Below, piece by piece: positions 18,704-26,594 of a stretch of 41,268 nt of DNA (within the stretch, counting starts at the first letter, position 1; every line of letters begins with the position of its first letter). The stretch comes from Hyphomicrobiales bacterium (GTDB lineage: Bacteria; Pseudomonadota; Alphaproteobacteria; Rhizobiales; Beijerinckiaceae): the NCBI GenBank assembly GCA_947455645.1, contig CANGPA010000012.1, positions 1 to 41,268 on the forward strand. Reading direction: 5' to 3'. The notes beneath the pieces are model-generated. The model had not been told where the DNA came from, made no database searches, and saw only the letters and a program-made list of their open reading frames with translations. A program made the position numbers and the translations under genes.

Positions 18704-18883
18704 GCTAGGTTTTGCGCATATCATAATCCGCCCCGATTTGCAGCGGGACAGGAACGAGTTTTTTACGGTTTCATTTTTATGGTGTTTTGCTTGAAGATAG
18801 GCCGCTAACCGCGCTATCCCAAGGACGTCCCGCTTTTGTTTTATGGTCTGGATCAATTTGTATGCGGGAAAGGGTCATGAGCG

Positions 18884-20311
18884 GTGCCTAAACAAAGATC
18901 CCTAAACCCCTTTGCGCGCTTGGCCGCTGTTGCGGCAGCGATGCTTTGGCTTGCCGGTTGCGTTTCGGCGCCGGTTTCCGGATCACGACCTCAGGCATCT
19001 GTGCCGTCAGGATTTCCAGAGGCGGCGCTTGGTGCAGAACGCACCCATCTGATTGATACGTTTGGTGGCTCCTATCGTGCCAATGCCTCAACAGAGGGAC
19101 TTGTTCGGGAAGTCGTTGATCGCATCGTCGCGGCCAGCGATGATCCTGCACAACGCTACCGCATCACATTTTTGAATTCGGCATCACCAAATGCCTTCGC
19201 GCTTCCCAATGGTGAGCTTTACGTAACGCGCGGCCTCTTGGCCCTCGCCAATGACACGTCGGAGCTCGCGGCCGTGCTCGCGCATGAAGTGGCGCATGTC
19301 ACCGCCAATCATGCGGCCCGAAGGGCAGAGGTGGAACGGGCGGCATCAAACCTGCCAGCCCCGCTGGTGCAAGACGGATTATCTGCACCCGATATGACCC
19401 GTTTCGTTGTAGCAAGTTTCTCGCGGGGCCAAGAGCTTGAGGCAGACGAGATCGGCATCCGCACCATTGCCAAAGCCGGTTACGATCCTTACGGCGCGGC
19501 GCGGTTCTTGTCGTCGCTTGCGCGGCAGACAACATATTCGGGTGTGTCGCGTGGGAGCGGACGCTTCAGTTTCTTGTCGTCTCATCCATCAACGCCACAG
19601 CGGATTGCAGTGGCGCTGGAAGCCGCGCGCGATGCCGCTCTCAAAAGGCCGGGGGAAGCGGATCGCAACCGTTATCTACAAGCCATTAATGGTCTTGCCG
19701 CAGGTGATGATCCGTCGGGCGGCGTGATACGGGGCCGGCGGTTTTTACACCCGCGTTTTGATTTCACGCTCACAGCACCCGAAAGCTTCGCACTCGAAAA
19801 TTCATCCGAAGCCCTGATCGGATTATCATCTGATGGCTCGAGTGCCATGCGCCTCGATATTCTGCAATCGGACGCAAATCCTGAGACGGCGCTTGCGTCC
19901 GGTTGGATAGACGGCACGCATTTGGAAGCGATCGATAAAATCACAATCAACGGCTTTGAGGGCGCAACCGCTTTGGCCACCAGTCCGGATTGGACCTTTC
20001 GCCTGACCGCCATTCGCAAAGGTACAAATCTGTTCCGGATTATTTATGCGGCGCGCGGATTATCTCCGGCGCTCGACAAAATGTTTCAGGCGTCGATTGG
20101 AAGTTTTCGCACGCTTGAAGCTGATGAAGCCGCAAGTCTGCGTCCCCAACATATCGAGACCGTTCTCGCCGGTCCGGATGATACGGTTGATAGTCTTGCG
20201 GCCCGCATGAGCGGGATCGATCGACCCGGTGACCATTTCCTTTTGCTGAATGGTCTTGAACGGCCCCGCATTAAGGCCGGTGAACTTTATAAAATTCTTG
20301 TGACGGATTGA
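18884..20311 (+). CDS. M48-family metalloprotease lipoprotein (BepA-like)
   Basis: The 475-residue protein has a lipoprotein signal with AGC lipobox (about Cys26), an M48 peptidase domain with the zinc motif HEVAHVTANHAARR and the downstream glutamate in ELEADEIGIRTIAKAGYDP, and a C-terminal region (about 280-475) without known catalytic motifs that ends in a LysM-like stretch, HFLLLNGLERPRIKAGELYK. It is probably a periplasmic, membrane-anchored protease for outer-membrane protein quality control, as BepA is. The start is GTG at 18884: TGA lies in frame two codons upstream, and AAAGGG lies about nine bases before the GTG. The 180-base gap before it holds only the tRNA promoter side. Confidence 0.9.
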   Translation: MPKQRSLNPFARLAAVAAAMLWLAGCVSAPVSGSRPQASVPSGFPEAALGAERTHLIDTFGGSYRANASTEGLVREVVDRIVAASDDPAQRYRITFLNSASPNAFALPNGELYVTRGLLALANDTSELAAVLAHEVAHVTANHAARRAEVERAASNLPAPLVQDGLSAPDMTRFVVASFSRGQELEADEIGIRTIAKAGYDPYGAARFLSSLARQTTYSGVSRGSGRFSFLSSHPSTPQRIAVALEAARDAALKRPGEADRNRYLQAINGLAAGDDPSGGVIRGRRFLHPRFDFTLTAPESFALENSSEALIGLSSDGSSAMRLDILQSDANPETALASGWIDGTHLEAIDKITINGFEGATALATSPDWTFRLTAIRKGTNLFRIIYAARGLSPALDKMFQASIGSFRTLEADEAASLRPQHIETVLAGPDDTVDSLAARMSGIDRPGDHFLLLNGLERPRIKAGELYKILVTD

Positions 20312-20318
20312 TCATCAA

Positions 20319-20378
20319 AATAAGGGCGCCTGAGCGCCCAAATCTGGAATAAAAAATAAGGGCGCCTGAGCGCCCTTA
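20319..20378 (-). terminator. Duplicated hairpin: tandem terminators of carD
   Basis: The 21-mer that begins AATAAGGGCGCC occurs at 20319-20339 and again at 20355-20375, identical, with starts 36 bases apart. Each holds the stem GGGCGC-CTGA-GCGCCC; the second extends to a 9-bp stem TAAGGGCGC/GCGCCCTTA. On the minus strand the hairpin nearest carD is followed by TTATTTTTTATT, a good termination tail, so the pair looks like tandem terminators for carD. On the plus strand there is no T-run after them, although they lie just after the M48 protease stop. Confidence 0.85.
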
Positions 20379-20409
20379 TAGTGATTTGATCTCTTGCGGC
20401 TGAATTTGA

Positions 20410-21003
20410 TCAGGCCGCTTCTTCCTGATCAAGATCGGTTTCTGCTTCGGCTTCAGCCTCGACTTCTGCGGCTTTACTGCGCTTGGGCGATTTGGCGAGC
20501 TGCGCTTCGATCAGTTTCACGGCTTCGCTTTCAAGCGACGCATTCACCGCTGCAACTTCCCGCACGAGACGATCCAGCGCGGCTTCATAAAGCTGCCGCT
20601 CGGAATAGGACTGCTCAGGCTGAGCTTCTGAACGATAAAGATCGCGCACCACTTCAGCGATCTGATTGATATCGCCCGAATTGATCTTTGCTTCATATTC
20701 TTGAGCACGGCGCGACCACATGGTCCGCTTGATGCGCGCGCGACCGGCAACCGTTTCGAGCGCCTTGGCGACGACCGATGGCTCTGACAGTTTGCGCATA
20801 CCGACCGCTGTTGCTTTCGCCGTTGGAACGCGAAGCGTCATCTTGTCCTTGTCGAAAAAGATCACATAAAGCTCAAGTTTGAAACCGGCGACTTCCTGTT
20901 CCTCGATAGCCTTGATCCGGCCAACGCCATGGGTTGGGTAAACAACCGCTTCGCCCAGTTTGAATCCGTGAGTTTTGGCAGTTTTCTTCGAAGTTGTCGT
21001 CAT
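20410..21003 (-). CDS. CarD family transcriptional regulator
   Basis: The 197-residue protein starts with the CarD/TRCF-type RNA-polymerase-interacting domain (FKLGEAVVYPTHGVGRIKAI, about residues 13-70), followed by a helical DNA-binding CarD domain (about 85-165) and an acidic tail. CarD proteins bind RNA polymerase beta and stabilise open promoter complexes, acting widely on rRNA and housekeeping promoters. I chose ATG 21003, directly before TTTSKKTAKTHGF; the frame is open 21 codons further up but that part lacks family likeness. The 292-base gap to fdxA holds the fdxA terminator and presumably the carD promoter. Confidence 0.94.
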   Translation of the reverse strand: MTTTSKKTAKTHGFKLGEAVVYPTHGVGRIKAIEEQEVAGFKLELYVIFFDKDKMTLRVPTAKATAVGMRKLSEPSVVAKALETVAGRARIKRTMWSRRAQEYEAKINSGDINQIAEVVRDLYRSEAQPEQSYSERQLYEAALDRLVREVAAVNASLESEAVKLIEAQLAKSPKRSKAAEVEAEAEAETDLDQEEAA

Positions 21004-21236
21004 GGTGACGCGTTCTTTCTCTATCTTTGCGCCGTTGTCGGCGAGAACCGGCCAATCAGAATTCATTTTTTGAGCCGACAGGTCCTTTTCAGGAGACCTG
21101 CCACGACAAACAACGCCGCCCCACCCCTAACCCCGGGATTTATTCAAGCCGAGAAAGGGGGAGACAGTCTGATGGATCCGATCGATGAATTTCATACCAA
21201 ACCCGTCATTTCGACGGGATCTCAGGATACATATCA

Positions 21237-21260
21237 GAAAAATGAGGCTTTTCCAAGCCT
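21237..21260 (-). terminator. Terminator of fdxA
   Basis: On the minus strand AGGCTT-GGAA-AAGCCT forms a 6-bp stem followed by CATTTTT, 36 bases after the fdxA stop. A second small hairpin, CCCGTC...GACGGG at 21208-21224, follows. The rest of the 21004-21295 gap shows no convincing gene. Confidence 0.7.
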
Positions 21261-21295
21261 TAAGGCGCTTGGCAGAAAAGCGCGGCCGTCCTCGA

Positions 21296-21631
21296 TCAGT
21301 CGCCTTCACCCGGATTTGACGAGAACAAGGCCAGTTTTTCGGGCTTACCGTCAAATTCCTTAGCTTCTGGAAGCGCGTCCCGCTTCACAGTCACATTCGG
21401 CCATTGCTTGGCATAATCGGCATTGAGCTTGAGCCAGGATTCAAGCCCCGCTTCGGTATCGGGCTTGATGGCGTCCGCCGGACATTCGGGCTCGCACACA
21501 CCACAGTCAATGCACTCATCTGGATGGATGACGAGCATATTCTCGCCCTCGTAAAAGCAATCAACCGGGCAGACCTCGACGCAGTCCATATATTTGCACT
21601 TGATGCAGTTTTCGACGACGACATAGGTCAT
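21296..21631 (-). CDS. fdxA: 7Fe ferredoxin FdxA
   Basis: The 111-residue protein carries one [3Fe-4S] and one [4Fe-4S] cluster by family knowledge. Cysteines 9, 17, 21, 25, 40, 43, 46 and 50 are seen in [18 protein letters not shown] and [16 protein letters not shown], the usual FdxA pattern. It is a soluble electron carrier. I chose ATG 21631, giving the usual family start [10 protein letters not shown], with CGGAGCC just upstream; the longer open frame adds 23 residues without likeness. The gene stands alone between carD and the motB-like gene. Confidence 0.96.
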   Translation of the reverse strand: MTYVVVENCIKCKYMDCVEVCPVDCFYEGENMLVIHPDECIDCGVCEPECPADAIKPDTEAGLESWLKLNADYAKQWPNVTVKRDALPEAKEFDGKPEKLALFSSNPGEGD

Positions 21632-21752
21632 AGATGGCTCCGTTTGGCGCACTGAGCGATGTGTTGAGGGTTTGCTAACTGACTTGCCCGAGGCTTGCAA
21701 GACGTGAAAGTAAGCCGCCGCTTTTCAAAGTTGGGCGAAGCCGCGTATCCGT

Positions 21753-21778
21753 AAAAAAACGGAAGCCGCTAGAGCTTC
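21753..21778 (-). terminator. Terminator overlapping the 3' end of the motB-like gene
   Basis: On the minus strand GAAGC-TCTAGCG-GCTTC forms a 5-bp stem followed by CG and T7. The stem spans the last codons and the TAG stop of the motB-like gene, so the terminator is built partly from coding sequence. The rest of the 137-base gap before fdxA shows no gene. Confidence 0.6.
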
Positions 21779-22611
21779 TTGCCCGCCGGCATCGGAGGCG
21801 CTTCACGCAAGAGCAAAATATCGACGCGCCGATTGGCCGCGAGCGTCGGATTATCCGAAAAGAGCGGATCCGTATCGGCCTTGCCGGTCACAGAAGCGAA
21901 CCGGTCCTTGGGAAGACCCGCTTCGGAAAGAATGTTGCGGATGGATGCCGCGCGACCCGTCGAGAGGTCCCAGGGTGAGGCTTCCGTCATGCTTGCTTCG
22001 CCCGACCCGCCAGGCGCTGCTTTTGCGGTATGACCCGTTATCGCGATCCGGTTGGACAGTTTTCTAAGCGGGGAGGCGAGGCGGAACAAAGCTTCGCGGA
22101 CAAACGGATAGGGTTCCGTCGATCCGTCAGGGAACATGGATCGTCCGGTTTGATCGACGAGCGCCACATCGAGACCGTCCTTGGTTTCCTGAATGATCAG
22201 GTTTTTTGAGATTTCGGTCAGCTCGGGCATATCCGCGATCGCCTGCCGCAAGGTGGCTGCGGCAAGAGCAAAAGTGCGGTCATTGGTGGCGACGTCGAGA
22301 CCTTCCATCCGCTTTTCGCCAATCACCGGACCGGCCTGATCCGTACCGTTTTCGGGGGGTAGAAATTTTGCGTTTTTAAGAAAGGGCTTGGTGGGCGTGC
22401 CTTCCATTTCAATCATGGAGGCGAACTGGTTTTGCTGCTGCATGCCGAAGGCATCACGCATTGAACCGGCGACGAGTTTCATTTTGGCTTTGTCTTGCGT
22501 CGAGAAGGCGACGAGCATCACAAAGAAGCTCATCAGCAAGCCCATAAGATCGGCGAAGGTTACGAACCAACCGTGCCCACCACCATGTCCGCCGCCTTTT
22601 TTCCGCGCCAT
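21769..22611 (-). CDS. MotB/OmpA-family protein (stator-type)
   Basis: The 280-residue protein has a Gly/His/Lys-rich N-terminus (KKGGGHGGGHGW), one membrane helix with the MotB-type proton aspartate in FVTFADLMGLLMSFFVMLVAF (about residues 16-38), a linker, and a C-terminal OmpA-like peptidoglycan-binding domain with RIAITGHT and ANRRVDILLL. With the MotA-like protein encoded five bases upstream it should form a proton-driven motor anchored to the cell wall. No flagellar genes are near, so a non-flagellar role is possible. The start ATG is clear. Confidence 0.9.
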   Translation of the reverse strand: MARKKGGGHGGGHGWFVTFADLMGLLMSFFVMLVAFSTQDKAKMKLVAGSMRDAFGMQQQNQFASMIEMEGTPTKPFLKNAKFLPPENGTDQAGPVIGEKRMEGLDVATNDRTFALAAATLRQAIADMPELTEISKNLIIQETKDGLDVALVDQTGRSMFPDGSTEPYPFVREALFRLASPLRKLSNRIAITGHTAKAAPGGSGEASMTEASPWDLSTGRAASIRNILSEAGLPKDRFASVTGKADTDPLFSDNPTLAANRRVDILLLREAPPMPAGKKL

Positions 22612-22616
22612 GATCG

Positions 22617-23381
22617 TTAAGCCGCCGCCAGAGCTTCGCGATGTTTGACGGGCAGATAGGCCACAAGCATTTCACGCACGACGGCCGGGCTCTTGGCTTC
22701 GCGGATTTGCATCACGCCATCAATGACGAGCGCGCGACAAACATCTTCTTCTTCAAGTTTCAACTGCAGCTTATCGGCCATCGGCAGACAAATGAGGTTG
22801 GCGACCAAGGCGCCATAAAGCGTCGCGAGCAGTGAAATTGCCATGAAAGGACCGAGCTTTGACGGGTCTTCCATATGGCTGAACATTTGCACCATGCCGA
22901 TCAGCGTGCCGATCATGCCCCATGCTGGCGCCGCATCGCCAATCGACCGATAGAGCTTGCCGCCCTCCTCAAGCCGGATCAAAAAATTATCCGTGTCGCG
23001 CTGCAGTGTCTCGCGAATGAATTCGCGGTCATAGCCGTCGGCGATATAGCGAATGCCTTGCGCAAGAAATTTGTCTTTCACAACCACACGCTCGAGCGCG
23101 GCAGCGCCGGAGCGCCTTGCCGTGTCGGCAATTTTGGTAATTTCTTCGATCAATTCGCGCGGCTCAGACGAATGCATCAAAAACGCATAGCGGATACCGG
23201 TCGGAAACCCGTGCAACAGCGTGGAAAGCGGAAACCGGATCAAAGTTGCACCGGCGCAACCACCAAAAATAACGATGAGCGCGTGATCAGAGAAAAAGGC
23301 CGAGGGCGAGCCTTCCATCGTGGTCAAAAGACCAATCACGGCAAGACCGATCACCAAACCAAGGCCGGTTGCGAAATCCAT
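22617..23381 (-). CDS. MotA/TolQ/ExbB proton channel family protein (MotA-type)
   Basis: The 254-residue protein has four membrane segments in MotA order (about 4-22, 30-50, 148-170 and 182-202) and the conserved proton-channel stretch GDAAPAWGMIGTLIGMVQMF, including the MotA prolines. A cytoplasmic loop (about 55-145) carries charged residues that in flagellar MotA contact FliG. It is shorter than typical MotA (about 290). It forms a two-gene unit with the MotB-like gene and starts at ATG 23381. Confidence 0.9.
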   Translation of the reverse strand: MDFATGLGLVIGLAVIGLLTTMEGSPSAFFSDHALIVIFGGCAGATLIRFPLSTLLHGFPTGIRYAFLMHSSEPRELIEEITKIADTARRSGAAALERVVVKDKFLAQGIRYIADGYDREFIRETLQRDTDNFLIRLEEGGKLYRSIGDAAPAWGMIGTLIGMVQMFSHMEDPSKLGPFMAISLLATLYGALVANLICLPMADKLQLKLEEEDVCRALVIDGVMQIREAKSPAVVREMLVAYLPVKHREALAAA

Positions 23382-23430
23382 AGCAAGCCATCCGTTGAGG
23401 AATAACCGCTCAGGGCGGTTCTGGCTTACG

Positions 23431-23448
23431 TTAGGGAATATACCCTAA
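23431..23448. promoter_or_regulatory. Inverted repeat upstream of the motA/motB-like genes
   Basis: TTAGGG-AATATA-CCCTAA is a perfect 6-bp inverted repeat with an AT-rich centre, 50 bases upstream of the motA-like ATG and just beyond the corC stop. It is a candidate operator or -10 region. A weak hairpin AACCGC...GCGGTT (23404-23420) lies between it and the gene and may be a poor terminator of corC. Confidence 0.4.
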
Positions 23449-23475
23449 TAAATGGTAACGGAATTGCCTTGAAAA

Positions 23476-24780
23476 TCAGGAATCAGCTTTTGTGCGCGCC
23501 CGATTAAGCGCCGTGATCTTGAGCAATGTGATCCGATTGCGGGCTTTACGCAGGACTTCAAACCGATAGGAATGAAAAGTGAAGATCTGCCCGATATCGG
23601 GGATCGTCTGCGCTTCGTGGATGACGAGACCGGCGATGGTTGTCGCCTCATCATCCGGCAAGTCCCAATCCATCGCCCGGTTGAGATCACGGATCGGAAC
23701 AGAGCCGTCAACCCGGACGGAGCCGTCAGGCATCGCGCGCAGGCCTTGAACGCGGACATCATGTTCGTCACGAATGTCGCCGACAATTTCCTCAAGAATA
23801 TCTTCGAGAGTAACCAGCCCCATCACCTCGCCATATTCATCAACGACGAGTGCGACATGGATTTTTTTCGATAAAAATGCTTTCAGCTGATCTTGCAGAG
23901 ATGTCGTATCAGGGACAAACCACGGCTCAAGCGCAACCGCCTTAACATTCAAATCCGACGCACGGCCCCCGGCCGCATCATAAGCGCGCAAGAGATCCTT
24001 GGCGTGTAATATGCCAATGATGTTTTCGGGCGATCCCGACCAGAGCGGCAAACGGGTATGCGGTGAATTCAGCACTTCGCGCACAATATCTTCGGGCGAT
24101 TGATCCGCAGAGATCGTCCGCATTTTGGTGCGGTGGACCATGATGTCGGAGACTTCCAGCTCGGCTAAATCGAGCAAGCCGCCAAACATTTTATGCGCTT
24201 CAGTCTCGACGCCACCCTCGCTGTGAAGAAGATCAACGGCGCCTCGGAGTTCTTCCGTGGCCGACAAAATCGCATCATTGGCACCGATCCGAAATCCGAA
24301 GGGACGCAGAAAGAAGCGAACCAAGGTTTCAATCGCAATCGTAACGGGGCCAAACAAAGCGACCACGAAAGAGAGCGGACGAGACAAGACCAACGCCGCG
24401 CGATCAGGGCTGGTGATCGCAATGGTTTTGGGCATCACTTCGGCAAAAATAATCACGAGAATTGACATCGCGATTGTAGCGTAAAGCGTGCCTTCCGCGC
24501 CAAAGAACTGGATCAAAACACTCGTGGTAAATGCGGATGCACCGATATTGACGACATTATTGCCGATCAGCATCGCGCCAATAAACCGTTCCTTGGCCAG
24601 CAAGAGCCGGTTGATGATTTTCGCGCGATCATCCCCTGCGGTTTCGAGTGCATGCATGCGCGCGCGGGAGGCGGCGGTCAACGCAGTCTCGGAACCGGAA
24701 AAAAAGGCCGAAAGCGCCAGACAGACAATCACAATGCCGAGCGCAATCCAAGGATCGGTTAAGACGTCAACATGTTCCAT
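23476..24780 (-). CDS. CNNM/HlyC-CorC family membrane protein
   Basis: The 434-residue protein has an N-terminal DUF21/CNNM membrane domain (about 10-185), two CBS domains (about 210-330, with VHRTKMRTISADQSPEDIV and VDEYGEVMGLVTLEDILEEIVG) and a C-terminal CorC_HlyC domain with SVPIRDLNRAMDW. Family members are linked to magnesium or cobalt export. It starts with ATG 15 bases after the aroKB stop, so it is probably co-transcribed with it; the same order is seen in other Hyphomicrobiales. Confidence 0.93.
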   Translation of the reverse strand: MEHVDVLTDPWIALGIVIVCLALSAFFSGSETALTAASRARMHALETAGDDRAKIINRLLLAKERFIGAMLIGNNVVNIGASAFTTSVLIQFFGAEGTLYATIAMSILVIIFAEVMPKTIAITSPDRAALVLSRPLSFVVALFGPVTIAIETLVRFFLRPFGFRIGANDAILSATEELRGAVDLLHSEGGVETEAHKMFGGLLDLAELEVSDIMVHRTKMRTISADQSPEDIVREVLNSPHTRLPLWSGSPENIIGILHAKDLLRAYDAAGGRASDLNVKAVALEPWFVPDTTSLQDQLKAFLSKKIHVALVVDEYGEVMGLVTLEDILEEIVGDIRDEHDVRVQGLRAMPDGSVRVDGSVPIRDLNRAMDWDLPDDEATTIAGLVIHEAQTIPDIGQIFTFHSYRFEVLRKARNRITLLKITALNRARTKADS

Positions 24781-24795
24781 TATGGTTTACTCGGT

Positions 24796-26556
24796 TCAAC
24801 CTGCAAGATGATCATCTAGAAAAGCGCGGACATCGTCAGCGGCGATATCGGGCGCGATGAAGCTCTCGCCAATGCCGCGCGTGAGGATAAAAGTAAGCTT
24901 GCCGCGTTTGACTTTTTTGTCCTGTGCCATCGCTTCAAGAATCGCGGACGAGTCAGCTGTCCAACCGGGAATGGCATGGATATGGGTCGGCAATCCGACT
25001 TTTGCCAGATGTGCTTCAACCCGTTGTGCATCTTGTCCATGGGCAAGACCGAGCTTTTGCGAAAAGCGGAATGCGCAACACAGGCCGATCGAGACCGCTT
25101 CACCATGCACGAGCCGCTGGCCGTCATAAGCAACAATACGCTCAAACGCATGGGCAAACGTATGACCAAGATTGAGCAAAGCGCGTTCGCCCTCTTCACG
25201 CTCGTCGCGCATTACAATGGCGGCTTTTGCGGCACATGATGTTTTGATGGCATGCACGCGATCAGGGCCACCGGCAAAAATGCCGTCATGATGCGCTTCG
25301 AGCCATTCAAAAAATGGCGCGTCATTGATCAGGCCATATTTGACGACTTCGGCATAACCGGCTGCAAATTCGCGTTTTGAAAGCGTATCCAGCACATCGA
25401 CATCGGCCAGCACGAGGCTTGGCTGATGAAACGCACCGATCAGATTTTTACCCCAGGATGAATTGACGCCCGTCTTGCCGCCCACCGATGAATCAACCTG
25501 CGCGAGCAAACTGGTTGGAATTTGGATGAACCGCATGCCGCGCCGCGTGATCGATGCAGCAAAGCCCGCAAGATCACCAATCACGCCGCCGCCAAGTGCT
25601 ATGACAAAATCGCCGCGTTCCATTTTGGCTTCAAGGATCGCATCGACGACGCGCGCCAGAACCGTCATCGACTTTGTTTGCTCACCCGCAGGCACAATAA
25701 TGCGCGCGCTGCGAATGCCTGCAGCTTTGAGACTGTCCTCAAGCGTTGGCAAATGCACGGATGCCACAGTTTCGTCGGTCACAATCGCAACCGCCGCGCC
25801 GGAACTTAAAGCCGCAATCCGCTCGCCGGCCTCCTCTAGCAGAGAACTGCCAATCAGAATGTCATAAGAGCGGCCCGGAAGATCGACTTTGACAATCTCT
25901 GCACGCGTACGGGGTGACGCCATAACCGGAACTCCAACACCAAGCCGCTCGGCAAGGGCCGAGAGAATTTCATCGACAATCACCTCATGTGCCACGTCGC
26001 GGGACTGAATCGTCAGATCCGCTTCGGCATAGACCGGATAGCGCTGGTCGATGAGGTTTTTCAGCGTCCCTTCCGGATCGGGATTTTGCAAAAGGGGCCG
26101 ATTGGAGCGTTTGCGTACGCGCCGCATCAAGACGTCAAAATCGGCTTTGAGCCAGATTGAAATACCCGCGGAAGCGATCCGGCTGCGGGTTTCCGCATTC
26201 ATGAACGCGCCGCCGCCCGTGGCCAGAACCAACGGGCCGTCGCCTAAAAGCCGCGCAATCACCCGTTGCTCACCCAGTCGAAATTCGGTCTCGCCCCGTT
26301 TTTCGAAAATTTCCGGAATGGTCATTCCGGCAGCGAGCTCAATTTCCGTGTCCGCATCGGCAAAATGGAGTCCCAAGCGTTGGGAGAGGCGTTTTCCGAC
26401 CGAGCTTTTACCCGCCCCCATCATGCCCACAAGCACGATCGATCGCGCGCCCAAGGCGGCCCGCAAAAGGGCGGCGCTGTCCTGTCCGCTCGAAGTCCCG
26501 ACTGGTTCGGTTCCGTCCACGCGTAAATGCTCCCGGTTCTGTAGCGTGCGGGTCAT
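24796..26556 (-). CDS. aroKB: Bifunctional shikimate kinase / 3-dehydroquinate synthase (AroK-AroB fusion)
   Basis: This single 586-codon frame encodes two shikimate-pathway enzymes. Residues about 37-207 are shikimate kinase, with Walker A GMMGAGKSSVGKR (Lys50), substrate residues in FADADTEIE, and GGGAF. Residues about 212-586 are 3-dehydroquinate synthase: GGGVIGDLAGFAASITRRG, IPTSLLAQVDSSVGGKTGVN, EVVKYGLI, LNLGHTFAHAFE and HGEAVSIG. The two are joined without a stop near MASPRTRAE, where a separate aroB would begin. AroB makes 3-dehydroquinate; AroK phosphorylates shikimate three steps later. Start is ATG 26556, 38 bases from divergent xerD. The first 36 residues match neither domain. 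Confidence 0.94.
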   Translation of the reverse strand: MTRTLQNREHLRVDGTEPVGTSSGQDSAALLRAALGARSIVLVGMMGAGKSSVGKRLSQRLGLHFADADTEIELAAGMTIPEIFEKRGETEFRLGEQRVIARLLGDGPLVLATGGGAFMNAETRSRIASAGISIWLKADFDVLMRRVRKRSNRPLLQNPDPEGTLKNLIDQRYPVYAEADLTIQSRDVAHEVIVDEILSALAERLGVGVPVMASPRTRAEIVKVDLPGRSYDILIGSSLLEEAGERIAALSSGAAVAIVTDETVASVHLPTLEDSLKAAGIRSARIIVPAGEQTKSMTVLARVVDAILEAKMERGDFVIALGGGVIGDLAGFAASITRRGMRFIQIPTSLLAQVDSSVGGKTGVNSSWGKNLIGAFHQPSLVLADVDVLDTLSKREFAAGYAEVVKYGLINDAPFFEWLEAHHDGIFAGGPDRVHAIKTSCAAKAAIVMRDEREEGERALLNLGHTFAHAFERIVAYDGQRLVHGEAVSIGLCCAFRFSQKLGLAHGQDAQRVEAHLAKVGLPTHIHAIPGWTADSSAILEAMAQDKKVKRGKLTFILTRGIGESFIAPDIAADDVRAFLDDHLAG

Positions 26557-26594
26557 AGCATAGAGAAGACGAATCTTGCATCATCTCCCGCAAC

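Noticed and set aside
18877-18891. Five-codon frame ATG AGC GGT GCC TAA overlapping the M48 protease start
   Set aside because: The purine-rich site is too close to this ATG and well spaced for the GTG at 18884; a regulatory upstream frame is possible but unsupported.
21171-21363. Small plus-strand frame starting MDPIDEFH after a purine-rich stretch
   Set aside because: It overlaps the 3' end of fdxA on the other strand, runs through the fdxA terminator hairpins, and resembles no family.
21769-23381. Zorya-type anti-phage system
   Set aside because: ZorA/ZorB are also MotAB-like, but the MotA-like protein here lacks the long tail of ZorA and no ZorC, ZorD or ZorE helicase/nuclease gene is next to it.
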